Made by a program: the position numbers and the translations under genes
Origin: Enterobacter chengduensis
Lineage (GTDB): Bacteria > Pseudomonadota > Gammaproteobacteria > Enterobacterales > Enterobacteriaceae
Direction: 5' to 3'
Assembly (NCBI RefSeq): GCF_001984825.2
Contig: NZ_CP043318.1
Coordinates: 3,968,001-4,032,000, forward strand
Length of the DNA: 64,000 nt
Shown: in pieces, positions 58,746-64,000 of the stretch
Layout: each line of letters begins with the position of its first letter
Numbering within the stretch: the first letter of the stretch is position 1
Notes under the pieces: model-generated
Databases searched by the model: none
Seen by the model: the letters and a program-made list of their open reading frames with translations, nothing else
Told to the model about the DNA's origin: nothing

Positions 58746-60173
58746 TTATTGACGTGCTGCCAGCATCGCGGTCAGCTTTTCAGCCCAGGCTTTGGTTTCA
58801 GGCAGATCCTGTACCGGCTGGCTGTAGTGGCCCCGGGTATCCGGCGCGACGGGCGTAGTGGCATCGATAATCAGCTTGTCGGTAATGCCCGCCGGGCTGG
58901 ATCCCGGGTCGAGTTCAAGCACCGACATGTTCGGCAGCTGCACCAGATCCCCTGCCGGGTTCACTTTCGACGACAGCGCCCACATCACCTGCGGGAGGTT
59001 GAACGGATCGACATCCTCGTCCACTACGATCACCATCTTCACGTAGCCCAGACCGTGCGGCGTGGTCATGGCACGCAAGCCGACCGCGCGGGCAAAACCG
59101 CCGTAGCGTTTTTTGGTGGAGATAATTGCCAGCAGACCGTGGGTGTACATCGCGTTCACCGCCTGCACTTCCGGGAATTCCGCTTTCAGCTGCTGGTAGA
59201 GCGGCACGCAGGTGGCTGGCCCCATCAGATAGTCAATCTCGGTCCACGGCATGCCGAGATAAAGGGATTCGAAAATCGGTTTGGTGCGATAGGAAACCTT
59301 GTCGATGCGGACAACCGTCATGTTACGGCCACCGGAATAGTGTCCGGTAAACTCGCCGAACGGCCCCTCGATTTCACGCTTGCGGCCTTCAATCACCCCT
59401 TCCAGGATCACTTCTGAACCCCACGGCACGTCGAAACCCGTCAGCGGCGCGGTGGCAATCGGGTACGGGCTTTCACGCAGCGCGCCGGCCATTTCATACT
59501 CGGACTGATCGTACTTCAGCGGCGTGGCGCCCATCAGGGTGATGATCGGATCGTTGCCGAGGGTGATCGCAATCGGCAGATCCTCGCCGCGCTCTTCCGC
59601 TTTGTGCAGGTGCAGGGCGATATCGTGCATCGGAACAGGCTGCAGGCCAAGCTTGCGCTTGCCCTTCACTTCCATACGGTAGATGCCGACGTTCTGCTTG
59701 CCGAAATTCTCCGGATCGAGCGGATCGCGCGAGACGACGCACGCTTTATCAAGATAAAACCCGCCGTCGCCGTCGTTCAGACGGAAAAGCGGCAGGATAT
59801 CGAACAGGTTAATGTCGTCACCGTCGACCGTATTCTGCGCCCAGGCCGGATTGGCGCGGCGCTCCGGTGCAATCGGAAATGTATCCCAACGGCGAATAAA
59901 TTCGTCGATCTGCTTTTTCACCGGCGTATTAGCAGGCAGCCCCATCGAAATGGCGTGGTTCTGCCAGGAGCCGATGGTGTTCATCACCACGCGGGCATCG
60001 GTAAAGCCACGAATATTGTCGAACCACAGCGCGGGCGCGCCGTCGCCAATGCGGCCGGTAGCGTTGGCTGCCGCCGCCAGATCCGGCTCGGCGTTGACCT
60101 CTTCCTCAATTTTCAGCAGTTGCCCTTGCTCATCGAGCGCCTGCAGGAAGCTTCTCAAATCATCAAATGCCAT
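58746..60173 (-). CDS. kpdC: Hydroxyaryl-acid decarboxylase subunit C, UbiD family
   Basis: 475-residue UbiD-type decarboxylase using prenylated FMN. The start MAFDDLRSFLQAL at 60173 is the family N-terminus; 28 upstream open codons overlap kpdB. UbiD motifs seen are EGPFGEFTGHYSGG and the acidic cluster MVIVVDEDVDPFNLPQVMWA. Likely substrates are 4-hydroxybenzoate, vanillate or protocatechuate; not decidable from sequence. Confidence 0.92.
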   Translation of the reverse strand: MAFDDLRSFLQALDEQGQLLKIEEEVNAEPDLAAAANATGRIGDGAPALWFDNIRGFTDARVVMNTIGSWQNHAISMGLPANTPVKKQIDEFIRRWDTFPIAPERRANPAWAQNTVDGDDINLFDILPLFRLNDGDGGFYLDKACVVSRDPLDPENFGKQNVGIYRMEVKGKRKLGLQPVPMHDIALHLHKAEERGEDLPIAITLGNDPIITLMGATPLKYDQSEYEMAGALRESPYPIATAPLTGFDVPWGSEVILEGVIEGRKREIEGPFGEFTGHYSGGRNMTVVRIDKVSYRTKPIFESLYLGMPWTEIDYLMGPATCVPLYQQLKAEFPEVQAVNAMYTHGLLAIISTKKRYGGFARAVGLRAMTTPHGLGYVKMVIVVDEDVDPFNLPQVMWALSSKVNPAGDLVQLPNMSVLELDPGSSPAGITDKLIIDATTPVAPDTRGHYSQPVQDLPETKAWAEKLTAMLAARQ

Positions 60174-60765
60174 CTTTATTCTCCTGTGAAAAATGTTTCG
60201 CCTCCCGCAGCCCGTTCCAGCGGCGCGCTTTTTTATGCTCCAGACCGAACTGGTCAAGCACGCGGGTCACGATATGCTGGGTAATGTCATCGGCGGTTTG
60301 CGGGTGGTTGTAATACGCAGGCATGGGCGGCACCATCGCCACGCCCATGCGGGAAAGCGCCAGCATGTTCTCCAGATGAATGGTGCTGAGCGGCGTTTCG
60401 CGCGGAACCAACACCAGCTTGCGCCCCTCTTTCAGGACCACATCCGCCGCACGGCCCACCAGCCCTTCGGCGTAGCCCGCGCGGATCCCCGCCAGCGTTT
60501 TCATGCTGCAGGGAATGACGATCATGCCGTCGGTGCGAAACGAGCCGGAGGAGATAGTGGCGGCCTGATCGGCCGGGCTGTGGACAACGTCAGCCAGCGC
60601 GGCAACGTCCTGCGCGGTGTAGGGCGTTTCCAGCTCGATGGTGGTTTTTGCCCACTTAGACATGACCAGATGCGTCTCCACCTCCGGCATTTCCCGCAGC
60701 GCCTGCAGCAGCGCCACGCCCAGCGGAGCACCCGTTGCCCCCGTCATTCCGACTATCAATCTCAT
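60163..60765 (-). CDS. kpdB: Flavin prenyltransferase, UbiX/Pad1 family (subunit B)
   Basis: Makes the prenyl-FMN cofactor for KpdC. 200 residues. The flavin-binding motif is LIVGMTGATGAPLGVALLQAL at the start; the conserved IPCSMKTLAGI and LVPRETPLSTIHLENML segments follow. First gene of the operon and overlaps kpdC by 11 bases. Distinct from the housekeeping ubiX by its operon context. Confidence 0.93.
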   Translation of the reverse strand: MRLIVGMTGATGAPLGVALLQALREMPEVETHLVMSKWAKTTIELETPYTAQDVAALADVVHSPADQAATISSGSFRTDGMIVIPCSMKTLAGIRAGYAEGLVGRAADVVLKEGRKLVLVPRETPLSTIHLENMLALSRMGVAMVPPMPAYYNHPQTADDITQHIVTRVLDQFGLEHKKARRWNGLREAKHFSQENKDGI

Positions 60766-60783
60766 TCATCACCTCTATTAATT

Positions 60784-60854
60784 TGTTCGTGTACGAACAT
60801 TGTAGATAAACTACTCCCGGATCGATTTTCTGACAAGATCGTTCGCACACGATC
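60784..60854. promoter_or_regulatory. Two dyads between kpdB and the MarR gene
   Basis: TGTTCG-TGTA-CGAACA (60784-60799) and GATCGT-TCGCAC-ACGATC (60837-60854), both perfect. They sit in the divergent promoter region and are plausible operators for the adjacent MarR-type regulator. Confidence 0.55.
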
Positions 60855-60937
60855 ACACGAATGGCTAAAAAAAGCCGCGTTATCATCCTGCGCGTTAGCG
60901 GCTATCATAGGGAGAGATTTTTTCTGTCGGAGTGTTC

Positions 60938-61345
60938 ATGGAACTAAGACAAGAGGCGTTCCACCTGTTACGTCAGCTTTTTCAACAGCATACCGCGCAG
61001 TGGCAACATGCCTTACCGGAACTGACCAAGCCGCAGTATGCGGTTATGCGCTCCATTGCCGAGCATCCGGGCATTGAACAGGTGGCATTGACCGAAGTGG
61101 CGGTCAGCACCAAAGCGACCCTGGCGGAGATGCTCAGCCGGATGGAGGCGCGCGGGCTGGTCAAACGCGAGCACGATCCGGCCGACAAGCGCCGCCGGTT
61201 TGTCTTCCTGACGCCGGAAGGGGAAGCCCTGCTTGCAGGCTGTCAACCGGTTGGCAACGAGGTGGATGAGGCGTTTTTAGGCCGTCTTAGCAAGGCCGAG
61301 CGGGAGCAGTTCTCTGCGCTCATCAAAAAGATGATGCACGATTAA
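60938..61345 (+). CDS. MarR-family regulator
   Basis: 135-residue winged-helix regulator. The recognition region is QVALTEVAVSTKATLAEMLSRMEARGLVKREHDPADKRRRFVFLTPEG, the MarR core with the DxRxxxxxLT wing. The ATG at 60938 with CGGAG is preferred over an in-frame GTG two codons earlier. Divergent from kpdBCD, so probably its phenolic-acid-responsive repressor. The stop overlaps the convergent LysR gene by four bases. Confidence 0.88.
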   Translation: MELRQEAFHLLRQLFQQHTAQWQHALPELTKPQYAVMRSIAEHPGIEQVALTEVAVSTKATLAEMLSRMEARGLVKREHDPADKRRRFVFLTPEGEALLAGCQPVGNEVDEAFLGRLSKAEREQFSALIKKMMHD

Positions 61346-62229
61346 TTCACCCTGGTGCGCATAAAATCGATAAAGGTGCGCACTTTCGCTGACACATGCC
61401 GGGCATCGGGATAAACCGCATAGATGCCCTGCCGCGCAAAGGTATATTCCGGTAAAACCGGGACCAGTTTTCCCCCATCAAGCGCATCGCGCGCCAGCCA
61501 TTCCGGCAGTAACGCCACGCCACCGCCTCCGATCGCAAAGGCCATCAGGGCCTGAGCGCTGTCGGCAAACAGGCGCGGCGCTTTTTTTATCTCCAGCGTT
61601 TCCGGCGCACCGCCGGCATCTTGCACCTGCCAGCGCAGCGGCGAGGCCAGGCGCTCGTGAATAATCCAGTCCGCGTGGGCCAGCTGCGCAAGCGTTTCAA
61701 CAGGATGGTTAGCGAGCCACCCGGGCGTCGCGACCGGGAGAATCGAGAAGTGCGAAATCAGCGCGGCGTGGTTGCGCGAATCGGCAAGCGTCCCTAGCCG
61801 GATGGCCACGTCAAAGCGCTCCGAGATAAGGTCCGCGTGCAGGGATGACGAAACATGCCGCACGCGAAGATCCGGATGCTGCTGGCTGAACTCGGCCAGC
61901 AGCGGCACCACCACCCGTGCGCCATATTCGGGCGTGGTCGTGATCCGCAGTTCACCGGTGAGCCCCGCATGGTTGGCGCGGACATCATCCTGCAGCCGTT
62001 CTGCGTCCTTCAGTAGCGCCACGCTGCGCTGATGAAAAAGCGCGCCCGCCTCGGTTAACGTCAGGCGACGGGTGGAGCGCAGCAGCAGCGTAACGCCCAG
62101 CTCATCTTCAAGCTGGCGAATATTGAAGCTGACCACGGCTTTCGTCAGCCCCATAGCCTCGGCCGCGGCAGTGAAACTGCCGGTATCGGCCACCGCGACA
62201 AACATCTGCGCCCGCTGGAGGTTAATCAT
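61342..62229 (-). CDS. LysR-family regulator
   Basis: 295 residues. N-terminal helix-turn-helix (MFVAVADTGSFTAAAEAMGLTKAVVSFNIRQLEDELGVTLLLRSTRRLTLTEAG) and a C-terminal LysR substrate-binding domain (GELRITTTPEYGARVVVPLLAEF). It belongs to the large LysR clade near DmlR/AaeR. Divergent from an MFS transporter gene that it likely controls; a perfect dyad lies between. Confidence 0.9.
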   Translation of the reverse strand: MINLQRAQMFVAVADTGSFTAAAEAMGLTKAVVSFNIRQLEDELGVTLLLRSTRRLTLTEAGALFHQRSVALLKDAERLQDDVRANHAGLTGELRITTTPEYGARVVVPLLAEFSQQHPDLRVRHVSSSLHADLISERFDVAIRLGTLADSRNHAALISHFSILPVATPGWLANHPVETLAQLAHADWIIHERLASPLRWQVQDAGGAPETLEIKKAPRLFADSAQALMAFAIGGGGVALLPEWLARDALDGGKLVPVLPEYTFARQGIYAVYPDARHVSAKVRTFIDFMRTRVN

Positions 62230-62241
62230 CTTACGCCTTTA

Positions 62242-62264
62242 ACTGTCAAAATATTTTTGACAGT
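62242..62264. promoter_or_regulatory. Dyad between the LysR and MFS genes
   Basis: ACTGTCAAAA and TTTTGACAGT flank TAT, a perfect palindrome 12 bases from the LysR start; likely the LysR autoregulatory site. Confidence 0.6.
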
Positions 62265-62336
62265 ATATCGCGCTTTGCCAGGTTTATCCGTGCCTCCCGG
62301 ATCGATACGATACGCCACCTCACCGGAGGATCCACC

Positions 62337-63539
62337 ATGACGTATCGCAGCAAAGTCGCCGCTGTTTATCTGCTGGGCTTTTTTCTTGATTTGATCAACA
62401 TGTTTATTGCCAGCGTCGCCTTCCCGGCAATGGCTCACGCCTTTAACACCACGCCTTCAGCGCTTGCCTGGGTCAGTAACGGGTACATTGCCGGCCTGAC
62501 GCTGGTGATCCCGTTCAGCAGCATCCTCACGCGCCGCATCGGACCAAAGCGCGTCATCCTGCTCTCGCTTTTTCTGTTCAGCGCAGCCTCTGCGGCGGCG
62601 GGCCTGTCTGCTACGCTTGAAGGTCTGATCGCCTGGCGCGTACTCCAGGGCGTGGGAGGTGGGTTATTGATCCCCGTAGGACAGGCGCTGACCTGGCAAC
62701 AGTTTAAACCTCACGAGCGCGCCAAGCTCTCCTCGGCGGTGATGCTGGTCGCGTTGCTTGCCCCCGCCTGCTCCCCTGCTATCGGGGGCCTGCTGGTGCA
62801 GGCGCTAAGCTGGCGGTGGATATTTTTCGCCACGCTACCGGTTGCTGTCGCGACCTTTGTGCTGGCCTGCCTGTGGCTTAAACACGAAATGCCCGCGATG
62901 AAAACGGCCAGACTGCTAAACCTGCCGTTGCTTGCGAACCCGCTTTTGCGCTTCTCTATGCTGGTCTATATCTGCGTACCCGGCATGTTTATTGGGGTGA
63001 ACGTTACGGGGATGTTTTATCTTCAGCAGGTGGCGCACATGAGTCCGGCCGCGACGGGGATGCTCATGCTGCCGTGGTCCGTGGCATCTTTTGTCGCCAT
63101 CACGGCAACGGGACGCTATTTTAACCGTATCGGCCCCCGGCCGCTGATCGTCTTCGGCTGCCTGCTGCAGGCGACGGGTATTCTGCTTTTGGTTAACGTC
63201 AGTTCAGCTACGCTGCTCCCTGCCGTTGCGTTTACCCTGATGGGCGCGGGGGGAAGCCTGTGCAGCAGTACGGCTCAGAGCAGCGCGTTTCTGACGACGC
63301 GCCCGGAAGAGATGCCGGATGCCAGCGCGCTGTGGAACCTTAATCGTCAGCTGAGCTTTTTTGGCGGAGCCCTGCTGCTGGCGCAGGCGCTGAACCTGGC
63401 ACAGACCTGGCTAACGCCGCTCGCCGCATGGCACGGGATGTTTATTTTTGCCGCAGGCATGACCTTGCTGCCTGTACTGTATGCTTTTCGTCTTAACAAT
63501 ACGCAGGTGCTGAGCCAGCTGCGACAGGAGAATGCATGA
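62337..63539 (+). CDS. MFS drug/metabolite transporter
   Basis: 400 residues with about 12 hydrophobic segments. The motif-A region between helices 2 and 3 is SSILTRRIGPKRVILLSLFLF and motif C resembles LLAPACSPAIGGLLV, typical of 12-TM proton antiporters of the DHA groups. Ribosome site GGAGGATCC. The stop overlaps the next gene as ATGA. Substrate unknown. Confidence 0.88.
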   Translation: MTYRSKVAAVYLLGFFLDLINMFIASVAFPAMAHAFNTTPSALAWVSNGYIAGLTLVIPFSSILTRRIGPKRVILLSLFLFSAASAAAGLSATLEGLIAWRVLQGVGGGLLIPVGQALTWQQFKPHERAKLSSAVMLVALLAPACSPAIGGLLVQALSWRWIFFATLPVAVATFVLACLWLKHEMPAMKTARLLNLPLLANPLLRFSMLVYICVPGMFIGVNVTGMFYLQQVAHMSPAATGMLMLPWSVASFVAITATGRYFNRIGPRPLIVFGCLLQATGILLLVNVSSATLLPAVAFTLMGAGGSLCSSTAQSSAFLTTRPEEMPDASALWNLNRQLSFFGGALLLAQALNLAQTWLTPLAAWHGMFIFAAGMTLLPVLYAFRLNNTQVLSQLRQENA

Positions 63540-63913
63540 CGCCTTTCGAACACGACATTATCGACCTCCACATTGCGCTTGAAGAGTGGTTAGGCAAAGG
63601 GGAAGGCGACCCCGATGCCCTGCTCGCCCGCTTCGGTCCAGATTTTCTGATGATCCCGCCGGGCGGTGCTCATATCGACTATAGCGGCCTGGCCAGCTTT
63701 CTGGAAAACCAGCGCGGAAGCCGTCCCGGACTGAAGATCGTCATTGATGAACTCTCCACGATCCAGCGCTGGGAGGGGGGCGCGGTGCTTCACTACCGGG
63801 AGACGCAAACCCGGCCAGAGCTGCCCGTCAACGTGCGCTGGTCAACCGCGGTGCTCAGTCAGGAAGGCGATCGGATAGTTTGGCGTCTACTGCACGAAAC
63901 GGCCCAGCCGTAA
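63536..63913 (+). CDS. DUF4440 (SnoaL/NTF2-like) protein
   Basis: 125 residues starting MTPFEHDIIDLHIALEEWLGKGEGDPDALLARFGPDFLMIPPGG, the cone-shaped NTF2-like fold of DUF4440 proteins. Translationally coupled to the MFS gene. Enzymatic role unknown. Confidence 0.8.
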   Translation: MTPFEHDIIDLHIALEEWLGKGEGDPDALLARFGPDFLMIPPGGAHIDYSGLASFLENQRGSRPGLKIVIDELSTIQRWEGGAVLHYRETQTRPELPVNVRWSTAVLSQEGDRIVWRLLHETAQP

Positions 63914-63921
63914 CGCAAAAG

Positions 63922-63952
63922 AAAAAGGCCCGTCTCACGACGGGCCTTTTTT
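63922..63952. terminator. Bidirectional terminator between the DUF4440 gene and rpoS
   Basis: AGGCCCGTC and GACGGGCCT form a nine-pair stem with a TCAC loop, flanked by A and T runs, between two convergent genes. Confidence 0.92.
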
Positions 63953-63965
63953 GACGAAAGGTTGC

Positions 63966-64000
63966 TTATTCGCGGAACAGCGCTTCGATATTCAGACCTT
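63966..64000 (-). CDS. rpoS: 3' end of rpoS, stationary-phase sigma factor (partial)
   Basis: The window ends inside the gene. The last codons read KGLNIEALFRE followed by a stop, matching the conserved RpoS C-terminus GLNIEALFRE. mutS-to-rpoS order supports it. Confidence 0.9.
   Translation of the reverse strand, partial: GLNIEALFRE

Overview
The window is chromosomal DNA of an Enterobacter-like member of the Enterobacteriaceae. The backbone order is mltB, the sorbitol operon srlAEBD-gutM-srlR-gutQ, norR/norVW, hydN-hypF, ascG/ascFB, hycABCDEFGHI, hypABCDE-fhlA, ygbA, mutS and then the 3' end of rpoS. It matches the E. coli/Klebsiella mutS-rpoS neighbourhood, with many proteins nearly residue-for-residue like the E. 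coli ones. REP-type palindromes sit between several genes. The genus is inferred from gene order and codon use only.

Positions 1-33005 and 55825-64000 are GC-rich backbone. The left part covers sorbitol uptake (1-6428), nitric oxide detoxification (6425-10709), the formate hydrogenlyase regulon (10781-14573 and 18919-32654) and a beta-glucoside operon lying between its two halves (14708-18830). Hydrogenase-3, its maturation proteins, its protease HycI, its activator FhlA and a nickel permease downstream of hypF are all present, with recognisable sigma-54 promoters. The right part carries mutS, a hydroxyaryl-acid decarboxylase operon (kpdBCD) with a divergent MarR regulator, a LysR/MFS pair and the end of rpoS.

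Two accessory blocks separate ygbA from mutS. The first (33093-36998) holds a nine-repeat RCC1-like beta-propeller protein without a signal peptide, a phage-type M15 endolysin, a small holin-like membrane protein, a divergent LysR regulator and a SymE-like protein. There are no phage structural genes, so it looks like a domesticated lysis or export cassette.

The second block (37407-55881) is an AT-rich integrative and mobilizable element inserted in the 5' end of mutS. A degenerate second copy of the mutS leader and first codons remains at its left end, while the element supplies the present start of mutS at its right end. It carries a DUF2971 gene, small membrane proteins, a ThsB-like TIR gene, mobC and a relaxase with a (PV)20 linker. 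It also has a nested trio of tyrosine recombinases with a coiled-coil helper; one recombinase is cut by a single in-frame stop. At the right end is a tightly coupled operon: integrase, HTH protein, OLD-family ATPase/TOPRIM nuclease (GajA-like) and UvrD-like helicase (GajB-like). The strongest candidates for something new are this integrase-coupled Gabija-like operon with its mutS attachment, and the RCC1/endolysin/holin/LysR cassette.
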